Assembly (NCBI RefSeq): GCF_001898575.1
Contig: NZ_MKUD01000081.1
Location: forward strand, 217,606 to 281,605
Source of the DNA: Spirosoma sp. 48-14
GTDB taxonomy: Bacteria > Bacteroidota > Bacteroidia > Cytophagales > Spirosomataceae
DNA: 64,000 bases
Reading direction: 5' to 3'
In this document: positions 16,979 to 25,247 of the stretch, in pieces
How the letters are laid out: the number at the start of each line of letters is the position of its first letter
Position numbering within the stretch: the first letter of the stretch is position 1
The notes under the pieces: model-generated
The model's database searches: none
Seen by the model: the letters and a program-made list of their open reading frames with translations, nothing else
Told to the model about the DNA's origin: nothing
Translations under genes and position numbers: made by a program

Positions 16979-18535
16979 CTAAAAGCCTAAACCGAGTGTA
17001 AAGCCACGTACGGTTGGGTTACCAGAAAGGGTTGTACCTGCCGTAGCTGACCCCGTTGCCAGATTGATCGTATACACACGTGTGGTGCCGCCGACGCGTA
17101 ACAAGGCATACGCTGTGCCACTGGTGCCGCCAATATCGAATCCATTGGCACTCTCAACCTCAACACCCAAAGGCCCTACACTGACCAGCGTACCGTTGTT
17201 AGGTGGATTTTGCTGAAAGAGAATGGCTCCTCCCGAGCGAACATCGATATCATACAATACGGTCGACGTAGCTCCGGCAAAATTATTTGTATACGCGGCT
17301 GCCGATACATTAGGCGCACCACCCGGTGGCGAAAAAGCCAAAGCGCCATCGGTAGCCGCCAGGGCACCATTCGTAGGATCCAGGCGCAGGTTCTGTCCCG
17401 TATTGCTCACCACCCGAATACGATCGACGGTAGGGTTGAAATCGAACCCAAAATCCGTTCCCGACAGCGTAAATAAACCAGGATTACCAACCGTTGTAAC
17501 ACTCCAGGTCGTTGAAGCGGCCACAGTAATCGTATACAGTCGGTTCGAGCTACCCAGTGCATACAATTGTCCATTGACCGGGCGCGTATCGATACCCAGC
17601 AGGGTTTCGCCTGGTTGCAATCCAGAGAGCGTTTTCGAAGTAATAGTGGTTGCACTTTGTGGATTGAAGATGAGCAGGTTATTCGACCCATCCAGCGCAT
17701 AGGCTACGGGTTCGGTCGGAATAGCCAGTCCAATCACATTATTTTGTAAATCCCCTAATTTCTGCAATCGACCCGTCGACAGATTAATTTGTTGTAGTTC
17801 CGACTTCCCATTGAAGGTCACCGCTACCAATCCTTCGCCCGTTGGAGCAATGTCAAATCCGGCCGCTCCAGTGATATCCAGACCTAGCGGGCCTACATCG
17901 ACCAGCGTACCGTTATTAGGCGGATTCTGAATGTACAGCCGATCCGTTGCCGGGTCAATATCATAGAGGGTCGTTGTGGTAGCGCCCGCCCGGTTATTGG
18001 TATAGGCGACTTCAGAAATGGCCGCTCCTGGTACGCCATTGATCGGTGTATCCGTTGCGGCAATCATCCCTGTTTCTGGATTCAGCCGTAAATCAATGCC
18101 CGTGTTAGTTACCAGCCGAATCCGATCGACGGTAGGATTAAAATCAAGCCCCATGATGGTGCCAATATCGCTGGATGTAAATGGGGTATCCGTTAGTGGG
18201 CGAGCAACACCCGACGTTGGATTAATGATAAACAGGCGCTTCATATTGCTCACGCCATAGAGTTGACCAGTAGCCGGACGAAAATCGATCGATAGAATTC
18301 GTTCGCCCTGCGGTCCACCCATCGGGAAGGTAATCGGTACAAAGTTCGAAGGGGCCGAAGGCGTCCTGACGCTGACCCGCCAAAGCTGGTTGGCATCGGT
18401 CAATACATAAATGTTTGCATCAGGTAATAAATTCAGATCGGGCACCATGCGGTGATCCTGACAGGCGTTGAGTGTTACCAGACCGATCATCGCCAGGAGA
18501 CCAGCGAAACGTCCAAGTAGCTTTTTCTGATTCAT
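16979..18535 (-). CDS. Exported protein with two tandem DUF4394 domains
   Basis: The 518-residue protein has a lipoprotein-like signal peptide (LVTLNACQD, Cys 25). Two homologous halves follow, about residues 40-260 and 270-518. Each half contains GERIL/GETLLGID.RP..GQLY, MGLDFNPTVDRIR or FGFDFNPTVDRIR, LRL(N/D)P and NPPNNGTLV.VGPLG(L/V). These are signatures of DUF4394, a predicted beta-propeller-like domain. The repeats suggest a full propeller made from two half-units. There is no catalytic motif, so a binding or surface role is the best guess. It is monocistronic with its own terminator. The second half has diverged more at its C-terminus. Confidence 0.88.
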   Translation of the reverse strand: MNQKKLLGRFAGLLAMIGLVTLNACQDHRMVPDLNLLPDANIYVLTDANQLWRVSVRTPSAPSNFVPITFPMGGPQGERILSIDFRPATGQLYGVSNMKRLFIINPTSGVARPLTDTPFTSSDIGTIMGLDFNPTVDRIRLVTNTGIDLRLNPETGMIAATDTPINGVPGAAISEVAYTNNRAGATTTTLYDIDPATDRLYIQNPPNNGTLVDVGPLGLDITGAAGFDIAPTGEGLVAVTFNGKSELQQINLSTGRLQKLGDLQNNVIGLAIPTEPVAYALDGSNNLLIFNPQSATTITSKTLSGLQPGETLLGIDTRPVNGQLYALGSSNRLYTITVAASTTWSVTTVGNPGLFTLSGTDFGFDFNPTVDRIRVVSNTGQNLRLDPTNGALAATDGALAFSPPGGAPNVSAAAYTNNFAGATSTVLYDIDVRSGGAILFQQNPPNNGTLVSVGPLGVEVESANGFDIGGTSGTAYALLRVGGTTRVYTINLATGSATAGTTLSGNPTVRGFTLGLGF

Positions 18536-18659
18536 AATCGTATGGTTAAAATGGCATTAAAAACAATCAATGCTTATACGACTAGAGATCGAAAACGGAT
18601 TTACTTGAATTAAAATTTAATTAAAATTTTCAATGCAGAAGAACATCTCCGCTGCTACT

Positions 18660-20165
18660 TTACCAGGCTTTTCTGAGACTTATGTAGCTTCCGAACGAGT
18701 CGGGTAATAACTCACCCCGGTCCAGTGCGACCAACGTTGTCAATACCGTTCGAGATCGTTTTCCTAGAGGCCATTGCGCTCCCAAACTGGTCGAAAACTG
18801 GTGAAGCACATCCAAAAAAGGCTGCTTATACGAGCCAAAATTCCGACTGTACGACACGCGTGCTGTCAAGGCAGGCCCATTCCGAAACCCACCCATTACG
18901 CCCATATACCACATCACTACCCGGTTATTCGGATAATACCCGTTTCCGGTGTACGCGTTATTGACATCCGGCCTGAAATCGGTACGGGGAAGAATAAACG
19001 GTGTTCCCAGCGTACGCCCTTTATACGACCACCCCTGAATATACTGGCTGTGGTTGAAGTAATTATCGGCGCCCTGCCAGCGTGCATATGGGTCAAAAAT
19101 AGGGCCGCTCTGGTCGGTCGTCGTTAGCCATTCGAGCACAACCCGCTGAAGTCGGAATGTTGTTTTTGCGGACGAATGATTCAAAAAACGGACGCCAGTC
19201 AGGCCATCAGGCAGGTTTTTTAAGGCTAACCCCGATGCATCATCGTACATATGCTGGTGATACAGCAGCCAGTTAGACGCTTTTCCCTTCCATTCCACCG
19301 CCACATCGTAGCTACCGACGTGATTGCCAAGCCGATTAGTACCATCGAATTCCGTAAATCGGTCATTCTGAAGCGCATCAGGGTATCTACCCGTCACAAG
19401 GGAGAGGTAATCCTGAAACGACGTAGACAGACTTCCATTCACCGCTAATGGTGTACCAATCAGGTAATCGGCATGCCCCCCCCACTGCACCTGGTGATTG
19501 AGTCCTGCATAGAATTGGAAGCGCCAGTGTGGCTTTCCAAGGCGTCCGTACAGATATTTCTGATGCAAATAACTTTCTTGTACATAAGTATTTACCAGCC
19601 ATCCATGTGCATATCCAACCCGAAATGCCAAAAGTTTTTTAGTAAAGCCAATGGGTACGAAATTGGGCGTATGCAACTGAATTTTCGGGAAAGGCTGTGC
19701 ATTGCCCGACCAGGCCACAAAGCCCGATGTAAGGAGCGTATCGCCCAGGCCAGCTACTTCCCGCCGATTACCACCAAACAGTTCGAACTGCCCAAATCGT
19801 AACTTCACAAAGGCATCGGGCAGTATAATAGCCGGATTGTCGGACGTAGGTTGCGGACCGGCATTCCCCACAGCATATACCCCAAAGCCCCAGTCGAAGC
19901 GGGATTTTCGCCGGGCTGTCGTATCCGGGCGCCGTTTGTAATCGCGTAGTATACCCAACCGAAGCGTACCGAATGACCCGCGAACAGGCACTGTATTGTA
20001 CTGGTTCGTTCGCAGCCAGAACGGATTCTGAGGGGCCGATGTATAGCTCCCTCCCACTTCTACTGAATACCGAATCATAGTGGTATCCCGGACCAACTGC
20101 GCCCAGGTCGACGGCACACTAAACCCCAATAAAACAGTAACCAGGTAGCGCGTTCGCATAGACAT
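18660..20165 (-). CDS. Capsule assembly Wzi family outer-membrane protein (copy 1)
   Basis: The 501-residue product begins MSMRTRYLVTVLLGFSVPSTWAQ with a cleavable signal peptide. Beta strands rich in aromatic residues follow, consistent with the Capsule_assemb_Wzi outer-membrane barrel. Diagnostic segments shared with the second copy (27009-28505) are PFWLRTNQY, RREVAGLGDT, DNYFNHSQYIQGWSYKG and FGSYKQPF...HQFS. Wzi family members anchor or organise surface polysaccharide. Two codons upstream a TTG could extend the frame, but the ATG at 20165 is preferred. A CAAACATA element (reverse TAnnTTTG) lies 26 bases before the start. No polysaccharide genes are adjacent. Confidence 0.85.
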   Translation of the reverse strand: MSMRTRYLVTVLLGFSVPSTWAQLVRDTTMIRYSVEVGGSYTSAPQNPFWLRTNQYNTVPVRGSFGTLRLGILRDYKRRPDTTARRKSRFDWGFGVYAVGNAGPQPTSDNPAIILPDAFVKLRFGQFELFGGNRREVAGLGDTLLTSGFVAWSGNAQPFPKIQLHTPNFVPIGFTKKLLAFRVGYAHGWLVNTYVQESYLHQKYLYGRLGKPHWRFQFYAGLNHQVQWGGHADYLIGTPLAVNGSLSTSFQDYLSLVTGRYPDALQNDRFTEFDGTNRLGNHVGSYDVAVEWKGKASNWLLYHQHMYDDASGLALKNLPDGLTGVRFLNHSSAKTTFRLQRVVLEWLTTTDQSGPIFDPYARWQGADNYFNHSQYIQGWSYKGRTLGTPFILPRTDFRPDVNNAYTGNGYYPNNRVVMWYMGVMGGFRNGPALTARVSYSRNFGSYKQPFLDVLHQFSTSLGAQWPLGKRSRTVLTTLVALDRGELLPDSFGSYISLRKAW

Positions 20166-20190
20166 TTCCAATACTCATGACAACGGTTGA

Positions 20191-20198
20191 CAAACATA
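20191..20198 (-). promoter_or_regulatory. TAnnTTTG box for the Wzi-like gene
   Basis: On the minus strand this reads TATGTTTG, matching the Bacteroidota -7 box, 26 bases before the ATG at 20165. No clear -33 motif at 19-21 bases. Confidence 0.4.
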
Positions 20199-20301
20199 CA
20201 GTTATCCTTTCTAAATCGTTTATCAGCCTTACAATTATACATACGGTCGAAACATATTTGACAGTTTTTAGATTATATAGGGATAACCTGTTAGAGAACA
20301 T

Positions 20302-21117
20302 ATGAACGAAACCGTTACGTTAAACAATGGTGTTGAAATGCCTTTGCTCGGACTCGGTGTGTATGCCCCAAGTCAGACTAATGAAGTACAGCAGGCTGTA
20401 GAATGGGCGCTCGAAGCCGGTTGTCGCCTGATCGATACGGCAGCCGCCTACGGAAACGAACGCGAAGTAGCGGATGCGATCCGATCTAGTGGTATACCGC
20501 GAAGCGATATTTTTATCACCACCAAAGTATGGAACGACGACCAGGGATATAACCGAACCCTTCGGGCTTTCAACCGAAGCCTGGAACGCCTTCGCATCGA
20601 TTCTATTGATTTATACCTTGTCCACTGGCCTGTTAAAGCCCATCGGCATGATACCTGGCGAGCCCTCGAAAAAATTTATAGTGAAGGTCGAGCCCGTGCC
20701 ATTGGCATTTCCAACCATTACCCGACTCATATCGACGAATTACTGACCAGATCCACAATCACCCCGGCTCTTAATCAAATCGAATTCAGCCCCTATTGTT
20801 TCGTTCCTGAAGTACTGGACTATTGCCAGCAAAAGCAGATTCAGGTAGAAGGATACGCGCCGTTGGTTCGGGGTCAGAAAAAAGACGATCCACGATTGAT
20901 AGCACTGGCTGAAAAATACGGCAAAAGCACGTTTCAACTCTTGATCCGCTGGTCGTTACAGCATGGTGCGGTTACCATTCCGAAATCCGTTAAACGGGAA
21001 CGCATTCAGGAAAATTTCGACGTCTGGGATTTCACGATTTCCGATGACGATATGGCGCTGCTGGATACCTTTTATGATAACACCCGCATTGCCGATGATC
21101 CCAGAACGCTGCCCTAG
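20302..21117 (+). CDS. Aldo/keto reductase (2,5-diketogluconate reductase-like)
   Basis: The 271-residue TIM-barrel enzyme has the complete AKR tetrad: Asp 45 and Tyr 50 in RLIDTAAAYGNE, Lys 75 in ITTKVW and His 108 in YLVHWP. The C-terminal IPKSVKRERIQEN motif binds the NADPH phosphate. It is closest in style to the DkgA/AKR5 group, which reduces small aldehydes and keto sugars. No signal peptide is present. It is convergent with the Nif3 gene (9 bases between stops) and stands alone on its strand. It is not a close paralogue of the AKR at 10047. Confidence 0.93.
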   Translation: MNETVTLNNGVEMPLLGLGVYAPSQTNEVQQAVEWALEAGCRLIDTAAAYGNEREVADAIRSSGIPRSDIFITTKVWNDDQGYNRTLRAFNRSLERLRIDSIDLYLVHWPVKAHRHDTWRALEKIYSEGRARAIGISNHYPTHIDELLTRSTITPALNQIEFSPYCFVPEVLDYCQQKQIQVEGYAPLVRGQKKDDPRLIALAEKYGKSTFQLLIRWSLQHGAVTIPKSVKRERIQENFDVWDFTISDDDMALLDTFYDNTRIADDPRTLP

Positions 21118-21126
21118 TCAGCCATG

Positions 21127-21900
21127 TTAGCGAATGGGTAACGGTTCCCGTATGACACATTCGATTGGGAAGTGTGCCTGTAATAGATCGGCCAGAGCCT
21201 GTAAGCCCCATTCTTCACTACGACGGTGCCCTACGGCAATGACGGCTATACCGGTTTCATCGACAGCTTGCTGGCCCGGTTTTCGATAGGCCCCTGTTAC
21301 ATACAGGTGCGCCCCTCGTTCGGACGCTTCCCGAACCAGTGTGTTCGTCATTGCCCCTACTACGGCAACTCGCGAGCTCATGGGTTGCCATCTGGCCATA
21401 CTATGCCCAGCCTCGGCCCGATCATAGCCCCCAAACAGTTCCTGAATGGTATCGAGCCACTCATCAAATTCCCGCTGCGCTACATCCACAAGCATACCCA
21501 ATGGACGCTGAGGCAACACGCTCCCATTTTTAGCCGAATCCTGCTTATATCCCAGTGGCTCCAGATCGCTTGTTGCTCCCAATTGGGTAGCGAGCTGCTG
21601 ATTATACCCAATCGACAGCGATTCATCGAAGGGTAGATGGTGAGTTAAAACCCCGAAATCGTTCGGAAGGGCCGCCAAATCAAGTTGCCAGGGTCGATGT
21701 AGCCAAAGGGCATCCAATTGATTTTCCAGAACCCAATCGGACAGCTTTGAGAACGGTTCTAATGCCAACCCAATCCGATGGATAGGTCGACTGGATGGAT
21801 AGTAAATACCACCCCGTTCAGTTTCGGGGTATCGATCAATGACTAAGCTGGCTTGTAGAAAACGGTCTATATCAGCCAGATAAACGGGTGCACTGTGCAT
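21127..21900 (-). CDS. Nif3-like dinuclear metal centre protein
   Basis: The 257-residue protein matches the Nif3/YbgI family. Features are LWLHRPWQLD and VLTHHLPFDESL in the first half, and AVVGAMTNTLVREASERGAHLYVTG and IAVIAVGHRRSEEWGL in the second half. These carry His/Glu ligands for a two-metal site in related structures. It has the short form seen in E. coli YbgI (about 250 residues), without the middle insertion found in some homologues. The biochemical function is unsettled; members have been annotated as GTP cyclohydrolase 1 type 2, which is weakly supported. A large octamer-repeat palindrome lies just upstream of its start. Confidence 0.82.
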   Translation of the reverse strand: MHSAPVYLADIDRFLQASLVIDRYPETERGGIYYPSSRPIHRIGLALEPFSKLSDWVLENQLDALWLHRPWQLDLAALPNDFGVLTHHLPFDESLSIGYNQQLATQLGATSDLEPLGYKQDSAKNGSVLPQRPLGMLVDVAQREFDEWLDTIQELFGGYDRAEAGHSMARWQPMSSRVAVVGAMTNTLVREASERGAHLYVTGAYRKPGQQAVDETGIAVIAVGHRRSEEWGLQALADLLQAHFPIECVIREPLPIR

Positions 21901-21941
21901 TCTTGCTTAACTACTAACTTAGCAAAATGTTGAGCAAGGAA

Positions 21942-22043
21942 GTCTATTGAGTGATTGAGCGAATGAGTGATTGAGCGATTGAGTGAATAGCTGACGCATA
22001 CTATTTTCACTCAATCGCTCAATCACTCATTCGCTCAATAGAC
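21942..22043. repeat. Octanucleotide-repeat hairpin (copy A)
   Basis: The left arm at 21942-21990 consists of repeated 8-base units of the form ATTGAGYG. The right arm at 22001-22043 is its inverted complement. The arms match except that the left arm carries one extra 8-base unit and the right arm has two extra bases at the apex. The loop is 10 bases. Related arrays occur at 49412-49466 and 50905-51074. Confidence 0.85.
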
Positions 22044-22055
22044 TTCGCACATGAT

Positions 22056-22088
22056 TTTGGATTTACCGAAAATAAAGTTGTAGTTTTG
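22056..22088 (+). promoter_or_regulatory. Complete Bacteroidota promoter (TTTG-21-TAnnTTTG)
   Basis: TTTG at 22056-22059 is followed after 21 bases by TAGTTTTG at 22081-22088, matching the -33/-7 consensus. Transcription would start near 22094, giving a leader of about 175 bases before the MATE gene. Confidence 0.7.
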
Positions 22089-22093
22089 CAGCC

Positions 22094-22172
22094 TAAACTG
22101 GCGACCTCAATGCCAGCCCGTCAAATCCGATGAAGTTCCTCGCTTAAAAACCCACGTGGTTTTTTCTTCTTC
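22094..22172 (+). ncRNA. Candidate structured leader or small RNA with attenuator-like stem before MATE gene
   Basis: Downstream of a good promoter the transcript would form a CTGGC/GCCAG hairpin (about 22098-22116). A GC-moderate stretch follows, then a 7-bp stem AAAAACC/GGTTTTT (22146-22164) followed by TTCTTCTTC. This arrangement resembles a small terminated RNA or a riboswitch/attenuator leader. I could not match it to a known riboswitch class. Confidence 0.4.
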
Positions 22173-22192
22173 TCTCTAGTGTTTCTGCTCGC

Positions 22193-22273
22193 ATGGGCAG
22201 TCGATTTCATTTCCATTTCACTCATACAGTGCCTGTAGCTCTTCAGCTATTGTCTAGTCTTTTTGTCCAATGA
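22193..22273 (+). CDS. Possible 26-residue leader peptide overlapping the MATE start
   Basis: ATG at 22193 opens a 26-codon frame whose TGA overlaps the MATE ATG (ATGA). The peptide is hydrophobic with three His in HFHFTH. The overlap would allow translational coupling. Small frames occur by chance, so this is a weak call. Confidence 0.25.
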   Translation: MGSRFHFHFTHTVPVALQLLSSLFVQ

Positions 22274-23655
22274 CCAAATACATTCGGTTATTACTGGACG
22301 CATTGCGCGGTTCAGAAACCAATTTTACATCGGGTAGCATCAACCGGGCTATCTTTCTTTTATCGGTTCCGATGATTCTGGAAATGGTGATGGAGTCACT
22401 GTTTGCGGTCGTCGATGTGTTTTTTGTAGCGAAAATCGGGACGCAGGCGATTGCCACCGTAGGATTAACTGAATCGGTACTCACCATTGTATACTCCATT
22501 GCTATCGGCTTAAGTACGGCAGCTACAGCCATGGTATCCCGGCGAGTTGGCGAAGATAACCGGCGGGGAGCCGCTCAGGCAGTAGGTCAGGTTATTCTGG
22601 TTTCGCTGGTTATGGCCGTCCTGATGGGTGTACCGGGCTTTATCTTTGCCGAAGGCATTCTGCGGTTGATGGGTGGCGACGAGCAACTGATTGCTAATGG
22701 AGCGAATTTCACCCGGATGATTTTTGCCAGTTCACCCGCTATCATGCTGCTGTATACCCTAAGCGGTTGCCTGCGGGGTGCGGGCGATGCATCAATGGCT
22801 ATGCGGTCGTTATGGATCGCCAACGGATTCAATATCATTCTGTGCCCGGTGCTTATTTTTGGCTGGGGCCCTTTCCCGGAATTGGGTGTTATGGGTTCGG
22901 CAGTAGCCACCACAGTGGGCCGTTCACTGGGTGTATTGTACCAACTATATGCGCTGACGCGTCAGAAAGGTGGAATCCAGGTCCTTCGCTCCGATCTAAC
23001 GCCCGACATGGAGGTTATTCGAAACATCATCAGTCTGGCTATAGGCGGCACAAGTCAATTCCTGGTGGGGTCAGCTAGCTGGATATTTCTGACCCGCATC
23101 CTGTCGACTTATGGCAGCGATGTAGTGGCTGGGTATACGATTGCCATCCGAATCATTATCTTCACGATTCTGCCTTCGTGGGGTATGGCCAATGCAGCTG
23201 CTACACTGGTAGGGCAGAATCTGGGGGCGGGGCAACCCGAACGGGCCGAAACCTCAGCCTGGCGAGCTGCGTTCTGTAATATGATCTTTCTGGCTACGGT
23301 TGGCGTAGGCTTTTTTCTGGGTGCAGCCGAAGTCGTTAGTCTGTTTGATAACAATACCAACGTGGTTGATATTGCTGTTCAGTGTCTGCGCGTATTTTGT
23401 CTGGGCTACCTGTTTATGGCATATGGTATGGTGTTGAGTCAATCGCTCAATGGCGCGGGCGATACCCGTACACCAACTATCATAAATATTGTATGCTTCT
23501 GGCTAATTGAAATTCCGCTGGCCTACACGCTCGCCCATGTCTTCAACTGGGGGCCTCCCGGCGTATTCTGGTCGGTGGCCATCAGCGAAACGTTATTAGC
23601 CGTTATTGCCATTCTGGTGTTCCGTCGAGGGCGCTGGAAAACCGTTCAGGTATAA
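22270..23655 (+). CDS. MATE family multidrug efflux transporter
   Basis: The 461-residue protein has about twelve transmembrane segments in two homologous halves, the standard MATE layout. Opening motifs are INRAIFLLSVPMILEMVMES and VDVFFVAKIG; the second half includes GGTSQFLVG and MVLSQSLNGAGDTRTPT. MATE pumps expel cationic drugs or metabolites in exchange for Na+ or H+ across the inner membrane. The ATG at 22270 fits the N-terminus; a promoter, a stem-loop and a short overlapping frame lie in its 175-base leader, so control by attenuation or coupling is possible. The gene is monocistronic. Substrate unknown. Confidence 0.94.
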   Translation: MTKYIRLLLDALRGSETNFTSGSINRAIFLLSVPMILEMVMESLFAVVDVFFVAKIGTQAIATVGLTESVLTIVYSIAIGLSTAATAMVSRRVGEDNRRGAAQAVGQVILVSLVMAVLMGVPGFIFAEGILRLMGGDEQLIANGANFTRMIFASSPAIMLLYTLSGCLRGAGDASMAMRSLWIANGFNIILCPVLIFGWGPFPELGVMGSAVATTVGRSLGVLYQLYALTRQKGGIQVLRSDLTPDMEVIRNIISLAIGGTSQFLVGSASWIFLTRILSTYGSDVVAGYTIAIRIIIFTILPSWGMANAAATLVGQNLGAGQPERAETSAWRAAFCNMIFLATVGVGFFLGAAEVVSLFDNNTNVVDIAVQCLRVFCLGYLFMAYGMVLSQSLNGAGDTRTPTIINIVCFWLIEIPLAYTLAHVFNWGPPGVFWSVAISETLLAVIAILVFRRGRWKTVQV

Positions 23656-23801
23656 TGAAAACCAAGTCGTTATGCCTGTTTTTACCGAAACTTTTACCCC
23701 TAAGGGGTCGTTCTATTTATGCATGATGTATGATATAGACAGTATGCTTAACTCCACCCATATAGCCTGCATCATACATCCTATAGCCTCCATTTTTTTA
23801 T

Positions 23802-25067
23802 ATGATTGAAACACACAAACAACCCGAAACCGCTGTATTGGTCGCGCTGATTACGCAAAAGCAGACAGCCGATCAAACCAAGGAATATCTGGACGAATTA
23901 GCATTTCTGGCAGAAACATCGGGGGTTGAAACGATAAAAGCATTCACCCAGAAGCTCGATCGGCCCGATACCCGCACCTTTGTCGGCAAAGGAAAGCTGG
24001 AAGAGATTCAGACCTTTCTCATCGACAACCCCGTCGATTCCATCATTTTTGATGACGATCTGACACCAGCCCAGGTACGTAATCTAGAAGCTGAGTTCAA
24101 GGACATCAAAGTACTGGACCGGAGTCTGCTGATTCTGAACATATTCTCGATGCGTGCGCAAACGGCTCAGTCCCGCGTACAGGTCGAACTGGCCCAGTAT
24201 CAATACCTTTATCCACGGTTAACCCGCATGTGGACGCACTTGAGCCGCCAGAAAGGGGGAACCGGGATGCGTGGACCAGGAGAAAAAGAGTTGGAAACTG
24301 ACCGCCGGATTGTAAAAGATCGGATTGCGTTCCTAAAAGAAAAACTCGCCAAAATCGACAAACAAAGCGTAACGCGCCGGAAAGAGCGTGATCGACTGGT
24401 GCGGGTCGCGCTGGTGGGTTATACCAACGTAGGCAAATCGACGCTGATGCGTACGATGGCAAAAACCGATGTGTTTGCTGAAAACAAGCTGTTTGCAACG
24501 GTCGACTCGACGGTTCGGAAAGTAACACTGGGCAACATTCCATTTTTACTGACCGACACGGTTGGATTCATCCGTAAACTGCCGACTACGCTGATTGAGT
24601 CGTTCAAATCGACACTCGATGAGGTTCGGGAGGCTGATATTCTGCTACATGTAGTCGATGTGTCGCATCCTAATTTTGAAGAGCAAATCGAGGTAGTCAA
24701 TTCAACCCTGGCCGACATTAAAGCTGCCGATAAACCGATGGTACTGGTCTTCAACAAGATGGACCAGTTTGTTCCGAAAGACGAATGGACGGGCCAGCTT
24801 GATCAGGACGATGACGATTCGCACGAAGAAGTGGTCATTCCGGTAGCCGTACGACGAAAAACAGCGCTGGAATATCTGAAGAAAACGTACCTGACCCAGA
24901 AAGCCGATTATGTTGCTTTTATTTCGGCGCAAACAGGCGAAAATGTGGGCGAGTTACGTGAGTTACTCTACGACCTGGTGAAAGAGAAGCACTACCAGAT
25001 TTATCCAAACTGGTTGCATGTCCCACTCTCAGAATCAGCCGAATACGGCGATGGTTTGGCAGGCTGA
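23802..25067 (+). CDS. hflX: GTPase HflX
   Basis: The 421-residue protein has the HflX N-terminal domain (about residues 20-120, with DTRTFVGKGKLEEI) and a linker helix rich in charged residues with GGTGMRGPGEKELE. The G domain has GYTNVGKST (G1), DTVGFIRKLP (G3) and NKMD (G4). HflX binds the large ribosomal subunit and splits or rescues stalled ribosomes, notably under heat stress. An acidic insertion (QLDQDDDDSHEE) lies in the late G domain. A GTG-free, clear ATG start is preceded by an AT-rich leader containing an imperfect palindrome near 23725-23780. It is monocistronic and followed by a dispersed repeat and tRNA-Arg. Confidence 0.95.
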   Translation: MIETHKQPETAVLVALITQKQTADQTKEYLDELAFLAETSGVETIKAFTQKLDRPDTRTFVGKGKLEEIQTFLIDNPVDSIIFDDDLTPAQVRNLEAEFKDIKVLDRSLLILNIFSMRAQTAQSRVQVELAQYQYLYPRLTRMWTHLSRQKGGTGMRGPGEKELETDRRIVKDRIAFLKEKLAKIDKQSVTRRKERDRLVRVALVGYTNVGKSTLMRTMAKTDVFAENKLFATVDSTVRKVTLGNIPFLLTDTVGFIRKLPTTLIESFKSTLDEVREADILLHVVDVSHPNFEEQIEVVNSTLADIKAADKPMVLVFNKMDQFVPKDEWTGQLDQDDDDSHEEVVIPVAVRRKTALEYLKKTYLTQKADYVAFISAQTGENVGELRELLYDLVKEKHYQIYPNWLHVPLSESAEYGDGLAG

Positions 25068-25095
25068 TGGTTTTTCGACAACTTTGCGTGATTAC

Positions 25096-25130
25096 ACTTC
25101 ACCCCATCCCCTCTCCTGCCAGGAGAGGGG
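25096..25130. repeat. Dispersed CCCCTCTCCTG palindrome (copy 1)
   Basis: Stem CCCCTCTCCT at 25108-25117 pairs with 25121-25130 and is preceded by TTCACCCCAT. It is the same element as at 40551-40597 and 62171-62212, lying nine bases before the tRNA gene. It may act as a terminator for hflX. Confidence 0.75.
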
Positions 25131-25138
25131 CTACTTTT

Positions 25139-25210
25139 GGCCTTGTAGTTCAACGGATAGAATAAGCGTTTCCTAAACGTTTGATACGGGTTCGATTCCC
25201 GTCGAGGCTA
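25139..25210 (+). tRNA. tRNA-Arg(CCT)
   Basis: A full cloverleaf can be folded. The acceptor stem is GGCCTTG with CGAGGCT (two wobble pairs). The D arm is GTTC...GAAT. The anticodon stem is AGCGT/ACGTT around the loop TTCCTAA (anticodon CCT), and the T arm is ACGGG TTCGATT CCCGT. CCA is not encoded in full. An intrinsic terminator follows six bases later. Confidence 0.93.
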
Positions 25211-25215
25211 CAGAG

Positions 25216-25247
25216 AGCCCGCTTCTGAGCTAGAAGCGGGCTTTTTT
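25216..25247 (+). terminator. Intrinsic terminator of tRNA-Arg
   Basis: An 11-bp perfect stem (AGCCCGCTTCT at 25216-25226 with 25232-25242) has a 5-base loop and is followed by a T run. Confidence 0.92.

Noticed and set aside
21942-22043. CRISPR-like array
   Set aside because: Units are 8 bases without spacers and arranged as an inverted repeat; no cas genes are present.
22094-22172. Fluoride (crcB) riboswitch before the MATE gene
   Set aside because: A segment CCGATGAAGTTCCT recalls the 3' part of that motif, but the 5' loop does not supply the matching pseudoknot bases and the gene is not a fluoride channel.
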